From Myxococcus virescens (lineage in GTDB: Bacteria > Myxococcota > Myxococcia > Myxococcales > Myxococcaceae), in the NCBI RefSeq assembly GCF_900101905.1, contig NZ_FNAJ01000004.1:434001-498000 (forward strand): 64,000 nucleotides of DNA, in the 5' to 3' direction. Under the pieces are notes generated by a model that saw only the letters and a list, made by a program, of their open reading frames with translations, did not search any database and had not been told where the DNA came from. The position numbers were made by a program, and so were the translations under genes. Shown piece by piece: positions 1 through 8,309 of this stretch (position 1 is its first letter; every line of letters begins with the position of its first letter).

Positions 1-300
1 GGCGCGCAGCCGCCCGAGCGGAATCTCGTCGCCGCACTCCTCGCACTCACCGAACGCGTCCGGGTCGTCGCGCAGCTTGCCCAGCGCCTTGAGCACGCGG
101 GCCAGCACGCCATCCATGTTCCGGTTCCGGTTGGAGGCGATGGCCTGCATCATCTCATTGAGCGGCTGCTCGTCCTCGTCGCCGCCGATGCGCGCGTCAT
201 CGGTGCGGTTGGGCTCGATTCTCGACGGCGTCTTCTCCGTCAGCTCCGAGTGGAGCGCGAGCAGCAGCGCCTTGAGCTCGTCTCGCTGTTTCGCGTTCAC
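1..300 (-). CDS. DksA/TraR-family zinc-finger protein (3' end outside window)
   Basis: The visible 100 residues begin at a GTG at 298-300 and run off the left edge of the window. The N-terminal half is a charged helical stretch (NAKQRDELKALLLALHSEL). It leads into the first half of a C4 zinc finger, CEECGDEIPLGRLRA, which is the signature of the DksA/TraR family; the second Cys pair would lie beyond position 1. Members of this family enter the RNA polymerase secondary channel, or are small regulators of that type. The gene begins 15 bases after the deoC stop on the same strand, so it is probably co-transcribed with deoC. The fold assignment is firm. The exact role (true DksA or a small TraR-like paralogue) is not decided by the visible part. 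Confidence 0.8.
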   Translation of the reverse strand, partial: MNAKQRDELKALLLALHSELTEKTPSRIEPNRTDDARIGGDEDEQPLNEMMQAIASNRNRNMDGVLARVLKALGKLRDDPDAFGECEECGDEIPLGRLRA

Positions 301-315
301 GGTGTCCGCCCCGGG

Positions 316-1137
316 TCAGTACTTCGAGGAGGAGGTCTGCCCGGAGACGATGGCCACCGACGCGGACGCGCCCAGACGGTTGGCCCCCGCGCGCAGCATC
401 TTCATCGCGTCCTCGGCGGAGCGGATGCCGCCCGACGCCTTCACGCCCACCGTGTCGCCCACCACCCGGCGCATCAGCGCCACGTCCGCCTCGGTGGCCC
501 CGCCCGGACCGAAGCCCGTGGACGTCTTCACGAAGGCGGCGCCCGCGGCCTTGGAGAGCGAGCAGGCGATGACCTTCTCCTCGTCCGTCAGCAGGGCCGT
601 CTCCAGGATGACCTTCACCGGCACGGGCCGGCTGGCCTCCACGACGGCGGCGATGTCCTGGTGCACCAGCGCGTAGTCGTGCGCCTTGAGCGCGCCGACG
701 TTCAGCACCATGTCGATTTCCCGCGCCCCGGCGCGGATGGACTCCCGGGCCTCGAAGGCCTTGGCGGACGGCAGCGAGGCGCCCAGCGGGAAGCCCACCA
801 CGGCGATGGGCACTGTGGACGTGCCGGCCAGCACCCGCGCGGCGGTGGCCACGTGCGTGCTGTTCACGCAGACGGTGGCGAAGCCGTACTGGCGGGCCTC
901 CTCGGCCAACTTCACCACGTCCTCGGCGCGAGCCTCGGGCTTGAGCAGCGTGTGGTCGATGTACGGCGCCAGGTCCGCGTGGGAGCGCACCGTCTCCATG
1001 GCCACCCGGGCGGTGGACGGGCCCGAGGCGGGAGCACGGGCCCCGGGCGTCTGCCCCTCCTTCCACGCCTCGAGCCGGCGGCGCGCCTGGTTGGCAATGT
1101 CCTCGACGAAATGGAAGAGGTCTTCGGAGTCGGACAT
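316..1137 (-). CDS. deoC: Deoxyribose-phosphate aldolase
   Basis: A class I aldolase that cleaves 2-deoxyribose-5-phosphate to glyceraldehyde-3-phosphate and acetaldehyde in deoxynucleoside catabolism. The 273-residue protein carries DHTLLKP (61-67), the Schiff-base lysine in VKTSTGFG (K204) and the second lysine in GVKASGG (K233). The ATG at 1137 gives an N-terminal extension of about 50 residues, rich in charged and Ala/Pro residues, before the TIM barrel. A longer reading upstream has no family support. It is followed closely by the DksA/TraR-like gene. Cytoplasmic enzyme; the family assignment is secure. Confidence 0.95.
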   Translation of the reverse strand: MSDSEDLFHFVEDIANQARRRLEAWKEGQTPGARAPASGPSTARVAMETVRSHADLAPYIDHTLLKPEARAEDVVKLAEEARQYGFATVCVNSTHVATAARVLAGTSTVPIAVVGFPLGASLPSAKAFEARESIRAGAREIDMVLNVGALKAHDYALVHQDIAAVVEASRPVPVKVILETALLTDEEKVIACSLSKAAGAAFVKTSTGFGPGGATEADVALMRRVVGDTVGVKASGGIRSAEDAMKMLRAGANRLGASASVAIVSGQTSSSKY

Positions 1138-1250
1138 GCCCGGCCCCTTAGCCCACTTCCAGGCCCTCGGGAAGCGCTCGCGGGAGAAGCGCGCATCATC
1201 GGAGCCCCTGGGTGCCAGTGGGGGGACGGAGCGGTAGAGTCCGCCTCGTG

Positions 1251-2447
1251 ATGTCTTTTGTCCGGTGGCTCGCACTCCTCGTCCTTCTCCTCGCCTCGGT
1301 TCCGGGCCAGGCCCTGGCCCAATCGGCCGGCCAGCCACTCACGGTGCATTTCTTCGACGTGGGACAGGGGGACGCCGCGCTCATCATCTCCCCCACCGGC
1401 AAGACGGTGCTCATCGACAGCGGCCCGCCCGACGCGCGGCACCGCCTGGAGCAGCGGCTGCGGGAGCTGGTGAAGGAGCCGCTGGACCTCGCCATCCTCA
1501 CGCACCCCCACCTGGACCACCTGGGAGGCATGTCCACCGCGCTGCGCTCGGTGGGGGCCCGGCGCTTCATGGACCCGGGGTTCGACCACCCGAGCGAGGC
1601 GTACCGAGACCTGCTCAACGTCGTGGGCGACGAAGTGGGCCAGGTGATGACGCCCGTTCCCAACCCCCAGGACCCGCGCTCCCTGGTCACCATTGGCCTG
1701 GGGGATGGCGCGGCGCTCACCGTGCTGTGGCCTCGCGTGCCGGAAGACCCCTTCCTCACGGGCACCCGCTCGGACCCGAACTCCAACTCCATCGTCGCCA
1801 AGCTGACCTACGGCAAGACGGCGTTCCTCTTCACCGGCGACGCCGAGCCGGACACCGAGGCCACGCTGCTGCGCAAGCCCATCGACCTCGCCTCCACCGT
1901 GCTGAAGGTGGCCCACCACGGCGGGCGGCACTCGTCCACCGCGGACTTCCTGGCCGCGGTGAAGCCCCAAGCCGCCGTCATCTCCGTGGGCGCGAAGAAC
2001 GACTACGGCCACCCCACCTCCGCGGTGCTGGAGCGGCTGCGCGCGGTGAAGGCCACCGTGTTCCGCACCGACCAGGACGGCGAGGTGGTGGCGACCAGCG
2101 ACGGCAACGTCGTCTCCCTGCGCGCGGAGAAGCGCGCAGGGGCGTCGGAGCTGGTTCCCGGAGGCGTGAAGCCCGGCTCGGTCGCGCTCGGGCCCATCAC
2201 CCGGGGAACGCGCCGGACCAGCACGCCCCGTGGGCGCGGCGCCGCGTCCGCCCCGGCGGAGGCCCCCGGCACCGACTCCACGCAACGCGACACGGACGCG
2301 CCCCGATACTTCAGCCTCAAGGGCAGCAAGGTATTTCACAAAGAGAGCTGCCGGACCCTGAAGCGCTCCAAGTCGGACCGCACCGCCTATTCGAGCCGCG
2401 CCGAAGCCATGCGCGAGCGCCGCCCCGCCGAGGACTGCCACCCATGA
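1251..2447 (+). CDS. Secreted ComEC-like MBL-fold hydrolase with Ada-type tail
   Basis: A 398-residue protein with a signal peptide (about 1-24, cleavage near ALAQ/S). Its metallo-beta-lactamase domain resembles the extracellular nuclease-like part of ComEC/Rec2: [12 protein letters not shown] (34-45), the metal motif HPHLDH (85-90), FTGDAE and [10 protein letters not shown] low-complexity linker then leads to a C-terminal module of about 45 residues (KVFHKESC... SSRAEAM... RPAEDCHP) that resembles the Ada-type zinc-binding tail common on ComEC-like secreted proteins. The final CxxC of that tail has become AxxC. The start ATG at 1251 was chosen because it gives a clean signal peptide. The stop overlaps the start of the next, paralogous gene. 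Substrate unknown; a role in nucleic acid processing outside the cytoplasm is inference. Confidence 0.85.
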   Translation: MSFVRWLALLVLLLASVPGQALAQSAGQPLTVHFFDVGQGDAALIISPTGKTVLIDSGPPDARHRLEQRLRELVKEPLDLAILTHPHLDHLGGMSTALRSVGARRFMDPGFDHPSEAYRDLLNVVGDEVGQVMTPVPNPQDPRSLVTIGLGDGAALTVLWPRVPEDPFLTGTRSDPNSNSIVAKLTYGKTAFLFTGDAEPDTEATLLRKPIDLASTVLKVAHHGGRHSSTADFLAAVKPQAAVISVGAKNDYGHPTSAVLERLRAVKATVFRTDQDGEVVATSDGNVVSLRAEKRAGASELVPGGVKPGSVALGPITRGTRRTSTPRGRGAASAPAEAPGTDSTQRDTDAPRYFSLKGSKVFHKESCRTLKRSKSDRTAYSSRAEAMRERRPAEDCHP

Positions 2448-3787
2448 GCTTCCGCCCGCGCGTCCTCCTCCCCGTCCTGCTGGCACTGGCCGCCTGCAAG
2501 GAATCGCCGCCACCTCCCCCGCAGCCGGTTGCCACGCGACCGGCGGAGCCCCCTCGGCGCTACTTCGGTGGCACCCCGGACGGGAAGCTCCACGTCTACT
2601 TCTTCGACGTGGGCCAGGGCGACGCCGCGCTCATCGTGTCGCCGGACGGGTACACCGCGCTGGTGGACACGGGCCCCGCTTCCGCGGCGGAGCACCTGGT
2701 CAACCGGCTGCCCGAGCTGCTCACGCAGCGGCTGGACCTGGTGGTGCTCACCCACCCGCATTCGGACCACCATGGCGCGCTGGAGCCGGTGCTGAAGCGC
2801 GTGGGCGCCAGGCAACTGCTGGAGCCGCAGCTGGGCGCCACGCCAAAGGCCTATGACGCGCTGCTCGGCGCCGTGGCCAGCCAGGGCGTGGAGTTCATCT
2901 CCCCGTCCCCCTCCCCCGCCACGCCCAACGCGCTCCAGCGGCTGCCCCTGGGCGCGGGCGTGTCCCTCACGGTGCTGTGGCCCCGCGCGCCCACCGAGCC
3001 GCTGCTCGACGTGCCCGAGGCCGCGCTGGAGGCCAACTCCGTCATCCTCCGGCTCACCTATGGGGACACCGCGGTGCTCTTCATGGCGGACGCGCATGCC
3101 CGGACGGTGGACCACCTGCTGGCGCGCAACGCCCCCATGCAGGCCACGCTGCTCAAGGTGGCCGCGCACGGCACCGAAGGGCCCACCACCGCCGCCTTCC
3201 TGACGGCCGTGGGGCCTCGCGCCGCCGTCATCTCCGCGGGTGAAGGCAACCTGATTGGCGCCCCCGCGCCGGCCATCCTCGAGCAGTTGGAGACCACCGG
3301 CGCGCAGGTGTTCCGCACCGACCTTCACGGCGAGGTGCAGGTGGTGAGCGACGGGAAGACGCTCGTCGTCACGCCGCAGCGCCTGTCGGCGGGCGTCCCG
3401 GAGGACACGCGCTACAGCTACCCGGGCCTGGGCACGCCCATGCCCCGGGACGCCGCGCTCACGGGGGACTCCCGGCGCGGGACGGGCCGCTCCGGCACCC
3501 GGGACGGCTCGGGCAAGCAGCCCACGGGGAAGATGTACACCTTGAGCCTCGACGACCCGACGGACGAAGGGGCGCCCCCCTCTCGCGCGGGCTCGCGCTC
3601 GCGAAGCGGGACCTCCGACTCAGGCGCCGTGAAGGTGGGGACCTACGTCGGCAGCGTCCGCAGCGACGTGTTCCACAGGCCCACCTGCCGCAACGTCGTG
3701 AAGATCAAGTCATCGAACCTGGTGACCTTCTCCAGCCGGGAAGAGGCCTCGCGCGGACGGCGGCCTGCCCGGGACTGCAACCCCTGA
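2444..3787 (+). CDS. ComEC-like MBL-fold lipoprotein, partly degenerate active site
   Basis: A 447-residue paralogue of the preceding gene, translationally coupled through an ATGA overlap. Its signal ends in a lipobox (LAAC, Cys18), so it is a membrane-anchored lipoprotein. The MBL domain keeps [12 protein letters not shown] and HPHSDHHG (104-111). The second metal region is altered: the paralogue's FTGDAE is FMADAH here, and AHHG is AAHG, so one metal-binding histidine is missing. The C-terminal Ada-like module (VFHRPTC... SSREEAS... RPARDC) again lacks the first Cys of the final pair. It may be a weakly active or non-catalytic partner of the upstream enzyme. That is inference; the family membership is clear. 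Confidence 0.85.
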   Translation: MSFRPRVLLPVLLALAACKESPPPPPQPVATRPAEPPRRYFGGTPDGKLHVYFFDVGQGDAALIVSPDGYTALVDTGPASAAEHLVNRLPELLTQRLDLVVLTHPHSDHHGALEPVLKRVGARQLLEPQLGATPKAYDALLGAVASQGVEFISPSPSPATPNALQRLPLGAGVSLTVLWPRAPTEPLLDVPEAALEANSVILRLTYGDTAVLFMADAHARTVDHLLARNAPMQATLLKVAAHGTEGPTTAAFLTAVGPRAAVISAGEGNLIGAPAPAILEQLETTGAQVFRTDLHGEVQVVSDGKTLVVTPQRLSAGVPEDTRYSYPGLGTPMPRDAALTGDSRRGTGRSGTRDGSGKQPTGKMYTLSLDDPTDEGAPPSRAGSRSRSGTSDSGAVKVGTYVGSVRSDVFHRPTCRNVVKIKSSNLVTFSSREEASRGRRPARDCNP

Positions 3788-3800
3788 GGAGCCACGCCCC

Positions 3801-4046
3801 ATGACGACCCGGGCCACGCTGGACCGAATCGAAGACGACATCGCCGTGCTGGTGGTGGAGGGCCGCGAGCTGACGCGCCCCCTGAGCGAACTGCCCGCGG
3901 GCATCCGGGAGGGAGACGTGCTCGACCTCGACACCCTGGAGGTGGACGCTGAGGCCACCGAGGCCCTGCGCGAGGAGGTGCGCAGGGCCCGCGAGAAGGC
4001 GACGCGCGGCAAGAAGCCGCCGCCGGCCGGGAGCTTCGACCTCTAG
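3801..4046 (+). CDS. DUF3006 domain protein
   Basis: An 81-residue protein of the DUF3006 type. The opening ATLDRIEDDIAVLVVEGRE, then the LPAGIREGDVLDL segment and a charged C-terminal helix, match the family pattern. Such genes are often found next to ComEC-like MBL genes, as here, where it follows the second MBL gene by 13 bases. That makes a three-gene unit. No biochemical function is established for DUF3006. The stop lies only four bases from the stop of the convergent gene, leaving no room for a separate terminator. Confidence 0.75.
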   Translation: MTTRATLDRIEDDIAVLVVEGRELTRPLSELPAGIREGDVLDLDTLEVDAEATEALREEVRRAREKATRGKKPPPAGSFDL

Positions 4047-4050
4047 GCGG

Positions 4051-5796
4051 CTACATCGACTTGGAGAGGACCAGCGGAATCTCCAGGTCCACGTCCTCGC
4101 CGGCGAAGGCGGAGAAGACCATCCCCTTCGCGCGGTCACGGATGCAGGTGCCCACGGGGCTGTTGCGGTTCAGGTCCTTGCGGTCGAACGTGGCAGCCTT
4201 CACCGTGCCCGAGCTGCCCACGGTGGCCGTCAGCGTCACCTTGCCGCCCTTGAAGGACGGGTTCTTCCGCAGCTCGGCCTCCACGCAGTCACGGAAGGCG
4301 GGCTGCGTCTTCGCCAGCACGCGCTCCACCTCTTCGTCGGACGGGCCGCCGACTTCCTCGGTGTCCGCGGCGGCCACTTCCTCGCCGCTGCGCACCGTCG
4401 GGTCCACGTCCTTCTTGTCCGGGTCCACGTAGACGGCCTCCAGCGCCCCCTTGGACGGCGCCGCGGCGGCCTCCGGGTCCGCAACCGCGCCGGTGTCACC
4501 GGGCGCGGAGGCGGGACGCTTTCCCTCCGAGGGGGGCACCGGGCGCTTGCCCTCTGCGGGCGGCTTGGGGGGCGCGGGCGGCGGCTCACGGCCCATCAGC
4601 TTGTCGCGCAGCGCGCCCACGCCTTCCGACGAGAAGATGGGCTGCTCCACCGCGTTGCCGCTGGCGTCCACCGTCTGCACGCGCAGCGGCACCACGCCCA
4701 GCGTCTCCGACAGGACATACGCCAGCCCCAGCGGGACGATGAGCAGCAGCAACGCGAAGACGGCGTACTTCCAGGCGGGGTTGCGGCGCGTGACACCCGA
4801 CTTCTTGGCGAAGTGGCGCGTGTCCTCCACGGCCTTGCCTTCGTCGTCGTCCTCGCCGCCGCCCAGCGCGGCCCGCGGGTCGTCGGGGTACGGCACGCCG
4901 CCGTCGTCCTGGGGCTCCTCGCCGTCACCGCCGTTGCGGTTGCCCGGCAGGTCCAGGTCGGAGAACAGCGCGTCGTCCAGCGGCGCGGCGCTGGCGGCCT
5001 GGGGCTGCGGTTGCTGCGCGCGGCGGGTCACCTGGGCCTGCTGCTGAGGCTGCGGCTGCGCGCGCGGCAAGGGGTCGCCGTAATACGTGTTGTCCGGCGC
5101 TTCGTCTTCCTCGTCCGGCCAGGGCTGCTCGGACTCGGCGTGCCGCGGCTCGGGCTCGGGCTCCGGGATGAAGTCCTGCGGTTCCGGCTCCCGGCGCGCG
5201 GGCGTGCCGCGCGAGGGGCGTGCAGGCTCGGGCGGAGGCGGCGCGGCGATGGCGGGCGGCGGCGGGGGTGGCTCTGCGACGGGCGGCGGCTCGAAGAGGC
5301 CGGCCAGCTCGGGGATGTCCGAACCGCGCTTCCAGTCCGCCATGCCCTGCTGCCAGAAGAAGCTGCGGCCATTCACGGTGTTGGTGGCCACCAGCTCGCG
5401 GAGGGCGCCCTCGTCCAGCGGGCCCTCCTGCTTGTTGCGCACCATGACGAACCAGGGCGAACCCGTGGCCTTCATGGGCGCGGCGCGCGTGGGCTCATCG
5501 TCCCAGGGCGTCTGCAGCGCGGCCGCGGGCGCCTTCGCCACCGGAGCGGCCGCGATGGGCGCGCTGATGACGGCCGCCGGGGCGGCGCTCGCTTCGGGCT
5601 CCGCCAGGGAACGCTCCTGGGCGCGGATGCGCTCCACGTCCGCGAGGGACACCACGCGGGTGTTCTCTTCCTCGGCGGGCCCTTCGACGGTGATGACGTT
5701 CTGGCAGTTCTTGCAGCGGACCTTGACCGTCTTGCCGCGGACCTTTTCGTCCGCAATGGAATACCGCTTCTGGCAATTGTCGCAGGTAAAGTTCAA
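4051..5796 (-). CDS. Zinc-ribbon / GYF / TonB-like (AgmX-type) membrane protein
   Basis: A 581-residue protein with the modular layout of the myxobacterial AgmX/GltJ group. It has an N-terminal MJ0042-type zinc ribbon (CDNC...CKNC, about 5-33), an acidic/Ala linker, a GYF-like domain (about 112-165, WFVMVRNKQEGPLDE), a long Pro/Glu-rich linker, one membrane helix (about residues 345-367, AVFALLLLIVPLGLAYVL) and a C-terminal AgmX/PglI domain with two Cys (RDCVEAEL... GTCIRDRAKG). In the known relative GltJ/AgmX the cytoplasmic modules link the gliding motor to Ras-like MglA; extending that to this paralogue is inference. The start is a TTG at 5796, chosen because the zinc ribbon normally begins at residue 1-5. 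Divergent from the FYDLN gene. Confidence 0.8.
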   Translation of the reverse strand: MNFTCDNCQKRYSIADEKVRGKTVKVRCKNCQNVITVEGPAEEENTRVVSLADVERIRAQERSLAEPEASAAPAAVISAPIAAAPVAKAPAAALQTPWDDEPTRAAPMKATGSPWFVMVRNKQEGPLDEGALRELVATNTVNGRSFFWQQGMADWKRGSDIPELAGLFEPPPVAEPPPPPPAIAAPPPPEPARPSRGTPARREPEPQDFIPEPEPEPRHAESEQPWPDEEDEAPDNTYYGDPLPRAQPQPQQQAQVTRRAQQPQPQAASAAPLDDALFSDLDLPGNRNGGDGEEPQDDGGVPYPDDPRAALGGGEDDDEGKAVEDTRHFAKKSGVTRRNPAWKYAVFALLLLIVPLGLAYVLSETLGVVPLRVQTVDASGNAVEQPIFSSEGVGALRDKLMGREPPPAPPKPPAEGKRPVPPSEGKRPASAPGDTGAVADPEAAAAPSKGALEAVYVDPDKKDVDPTVRSGEEVAAADTEEVGGPSDEEVERVLAKTQPAFRDCVEAELRKNPSFKGGKVTLTATVGSSGTVKAATFDRKDLNRNSPVGTCIRDRAKGMVFSAFAGEDVDLEIPLVLSKSM

Positions 5797-5869
5797 GAGG
5801 GGTGTCCAGCTTCCGGGGGAAAACGTGGGCGGGATGCTACCGCTAGAAATCTCCGGCGCAAACCACAGG

Positions 5870-5898
5870 TTGACTCTGTCTTGCGGCCCAACTATTGA
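5870..5898 (+). promoter_or_regulatory. Probable sigma-70-type promoter for the FYDLN gene
   Basis: TTGACT at 5870-5875 and TATTGA at 5893-5898 are separated by 17 bases, in the 148-base divergent intergenic region, about 50 bases before the ATG at 5945. The -35 match is five of six; the -10 match is weaker. Confidence 0.45.
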
Positions 5899-5944
5899 GC
5901 CGCCCTCCCCCCTGTCTTCACTCGCCTTTTACACAAGGTGGCGA

Positions 5945-6238
5945 ATGCCGGCGAAGGACCTCGGAACAAAACACGTCTGCTTCAAGTGCCAGACGAAGTT
6001 CTACGACATGAAGAAGCCGGACCCGATCTGCCCGAAGTGTGGGGCGGATCAGCGGGAAAGCCCGGCGCTCAAGCCCCAGCCCGAGGGAAGGCGTGGCCGT
6101 CTCGCCGCTGCCCCGAAGGTCATTGAGCCTATTGAACCGGAGGAACCCGCCGGTCGCGGCGAAGACGACGAGGAGGAGCTGGACTCCTTCGACGACGACG
6201 AGGCGGCGGGAGGCGATAGCGAAGAGGACGAAATCTAG
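5945..6238 (+). CDS. FYDLN-acid domain zinc-ribbon protein
   Basis: A 97-residue protein of the TIGR02300 FYDLN-acid family. The N-terminal MPAKDLGTKHVC is followed by a two-CxxC zinc ribbon (CFKC and CPKC) that holds the signature FYDM in place of FYDLN. The C-terminal 40 residues are almost entirely Asp/Glu. An RBS (AAGGTGG) ends 4-5 bases before the ATG at 5945, which fixes the start. A rho-independent terminator follows, so it is probably a single-gene unit. Function unknown; zinc binding and a nucleic-acid or protein contact through the acidic tail are inference. Confidence 0.85.
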   Translation: MPAKDLGTKHVCFKCQTKFYDMKKPDPICPKCGADQRESPALKPQPEGRRGRLAAAPKVIEPIEPEEPAGRGEDDEEELDSFDDDEAAGGDSEEDEI

Positions 6239-6253
6239 GTTCGCAAACAACGA

Positions 6254-6290
6254 GGGGCTCCACGGCACAAGCCGGGAGCCCCTTCGCTTT
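6254..6290 (+). terminator. Rho-independent terminator after the FYDLN gene
   Basis: GGGGCTCC (6254-6261) pairs with GGAGCCCC (6275-6282) across a 13-base loop and is followed by TTCGCTTTT. It starts 16 bases after the stop codon. Confidence 0.8.
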
Positions 6291-6324
6291 TCAGGCCGGG
6301 GGTTCGCGCCCGGACGGCCAGGCC

Positions 6325-6492
6325 TCAGTTGGACGAGGCGGGCGTCAGCTCCACCAGCGCGCGGCGGAGCTGCTCGTACAGGGTCGGCCCCATCTCCTGC
6401 ATGCCGATGGGCCGAACCGCCGCCTTGCGGGGCGCCTCCAGGCCGCGCATGCCGTTGCTCGGGAATGCTTGCTTCTTTGGTTGCTGCTGCAT
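6325..6492 (-). CDS. Small conserved-looking protein, unknown function
   Basis: A 55-residue, Gln/Lys/Arg-rich protein that begins MQQQPKKQAFPSNG and ends in a predicted amphipathic helix (GPTLYEQLRRALVELTP). The ATG at 6492 has a purine-rich RBS (AGAGGGGG) on the minus strand about 9 bases upstream. A longer reading to 6585 lacks such a site. No domain is recognised. It stands alone between the FYDLN terminator and the next lipoprotein gene. Confidence 0.5.
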   Translation of the reverse strand: MQQQPKKQAFPSNGMRGLEAPRKAAVRPIGMQEMGPTLYEQLRRALVELTPASSN

Positions 6493-6634
6493 GACTCGGC
6501 CCCCTCTTCTCGGTCGTGGCTTCTGCCGCCCGCATAACAATTTTTCTGTCGGAACGGAAACGCCAATCGATTCGCGGCTTCTCAACCTTTTAGACGTCGA
6601 GCGCCGGAATCCTTCAAGGGTACGGGCTGGCGGG

Positions 6635-7399
6635 CTACTTCAGGTCGGCCACCGGCCACTCCGCGTCCACCTGGACGCGCTCGCCGGCGCGAACCGTCAC
6701 GGTGCGGGCTTGTTCTGGAAGCCGCTCGTGCCAGAGGACCAGGGTGTGGGTGCCCTCGGGGACCTCCAGTTGGAAGCGTCCGTCCGCGCCGCTGGTCGCG
6801 AAGTACCCATGGTTGAAGGTGCGCACGCGCGCGCGCATCCACGGATGGATGTCGCAGTGGATGGGGACCTCGCCTGGCTCCGCGGGCAGCTGCCGCTTCA
6901 CCGACATGCCCTCCAGCGGCATGGCCACGTTGAAGAAGGCGCGGTTCGTTCCGGAGGCGGCGCGAACGTTGTGGACCAAGGGGTCCGAGTTGCGGATCAC
7001 CAGGGTGCTGCCAGTGCGAGCGGCCAGCACGGGCGGGTCATAGACACACTGCTTCTGGTCCAGCACGGGCTCCGGCGCGGCGCGCGTGGACGCGGGCAGC
7101 GTGTGGCCGTCTCTAAGGGAAACCACGGTGTGGGCCAACGCGCCCTCGCTTCCCACCACGAGCGTGCGCTCCTCCGTCTCCTCGCCACACACGGAGACGA
7201 CGGTGCCGATGGTGGGCTGGCGGGCAGGTGCGGGGGGCGTGCCGACAAGACGGACGCGCCCCTCGATGACACCCCACTTCGTGTTCGTAGCGGCAGGCGC
7301 GATGGCCGGCGCAGTGGTGGTGGCGGGCGGTGGGGACGCGGACTCCTTGCAGGCAGGAGTGAGCGCGCAGAGAACGATGACGAAGGATGGACGAAGCAC
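6635..7399 (-). CDS. Plastocyanin/carboxypeptidase-regulatory-like lipoprotein
   Basis: A 254-residue lipoprotein. The GTG at 7399 gives VLRPSFVIVLCALTPAC, a compact signal with lipobox LTPAC, preceded by GGAG. An ATG further upstream at 7444 is possible but lengthens the n-region. After a Pro/Ala/Thr linker there are two beta-sandwich-like parts. The first is a region with CVYDPPVL and RNSDPLVHNVRA, typical of cupredoxin-like 'methylamine utilization/plastocyanin' proteins, with IHCDIHPWMRA as the His/Cys/His/Met-type copper-site motif. The second is a C-terminal carboxypeptidase-regulatory-like segment (GADGRFQLEVPEGTHTLVLWHE). Copper binding or electron transfer is plausible from the motif but untested. 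Located at the periplasmic face of a membrane. Confidence 0.75.
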   Translation of the reverse strand: MLRPSFVIVLCALTPACKESASPPPATTTAPAIAPAATNTKWGVIEGRVRLVGTPPAPARQPTIGTVVSVCGEETEERTLVVGSEGALAHTVVSLRDGHTLPASTRAAPEPVLDQKQCVYDPPVLAARTGSTLVIRNSDPLVHNVRAASGTNRAFFNVAMPLEGMSVKRQLPAEPGEVPIHCDIHPWMRARVRTFNHGYFATSGADGRFQLEVPEGTHTLVLWHERLPEQARTVTVRAGERVQVDAEWPVADLK

Positions 7400-7565
7400 G
7401 CGCTCCGGTCTAACGGGTGCGTGAAGCTGTTTCAAATGCAGCATGGCAGCAAGGGCCACGAGGGATGACTCGTGGCCCATTTGGACGTTGGACCCTCATT
7501 AACCTTGTTGGTACAAGAACGAGGCCGTTGCCGTACACGGTGCGGCCCTGTGGGAGGCAGCAACT

Positions 7566-8297
7566 TTGCGGGAGAAATTGAAAGCGCTGGCGGAGCTGCA
7601 GAACGTAGACCTCGAGGTCGCCTCGCTCCGGAAGGCCGCGGACGTTCACCCCCGTCAGATTGCCGAGCTGGAGCGGGAACTGGGTGTGGCCCGCAGCGCC
7701 ATCGAGGCGGAACGGGCACGCGTCTCCGACATGGAGAAGCAGAAGGCCCAGCTCGAGCAGAACATCACGGACGAGAAGGACAAGGTGAAGAAGTGGGAGA
7801 CGCGGCTCAGCGAGCAGCGTTCCACTCGCGAGTACTCCGCCCTGGCCCGTGAAATCGACATCGCCAAGAAGGCCAATCTGACGATGGCGGAGGAGCTGAC
7901 GGAGCTGACGAAGCAGCTCGGCGGCGCTCGCGAGGCCATCAAAGGCAAGGAGGCCGACTACGCGACGAAGCAGCAGGGCCTGTCCGGCCGGATGACGGAG
8001 CTGCGCGGCAAGCTGGGCGAGGCCGAGTCGCAGGTGAAGGGGCTGGAAGGTCGTCGTGCCGAAGTGGCCTCGAGCGTGGATGCCACCCTGCTGCGCCGCT
8101 ACGAGGTGGTGCGCAAGAAGAAGCTGCCCGCCATGGTCGGCGTGGTCGCCGGCACCTGCCAGGGCTGCAACATGAACGTGCCCCCGCAGCTCTACAACCA
8201 GCTCCGCACCGGGCTGGGCACGGACATCTGCCCTTCGTGCAACCGCATCATCTACGCGGTGGAAGCGCTGCAGGAAACCCCGGCGGCGTCGAAGTAG
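7566..8297 (+). CDS. Coiled-coil C4 zinc-ribbon protein (DUF164 / CT398-like)
   Basis: A 243-residue protein made of a long antiparallel coiled coil (about 1-185, Glu/Lys/Ala-rich heptads) followed by a C4 zinc ribbon: GTCQGCNMNVP and DICPSCNRIIY. This is the layout of the DUF164/CT398 family, for which a nucleic-acid-associated scaffold role is suspected but not settled. The start is TTG at 7566, nine bases after GGGAGG; no in-frame ATG occurs before conserved sequence. It lies 12-18 bases before the RNase HI gene, so the two are probably an operon, a pairing that fits a nucleic-acid-linked role. Confidence 0.85.
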   Translation: MREKLKALAELQNVDLEVASLRKAADVHPRQIAELERELGVARSAIEAERARVSDMEKQKAQLEQNITDEKDKVKKWETRLSEQRSTREYSALAREIDIAKKANLTMAEELTELTKQLGGAREAIKGKEADYATKQQGLSGRMTELRGKLGEAESQVKGLEGRRAEVASSVDATLLRRYEVVRKKKLPAMVGVVAGTCQGCNMNVPPQLYNQLRTGLGTDICPSCNRIIYAVEALQETPAASK

Positions 8298-8309
8298 CGG
8301 CACGGCTTC

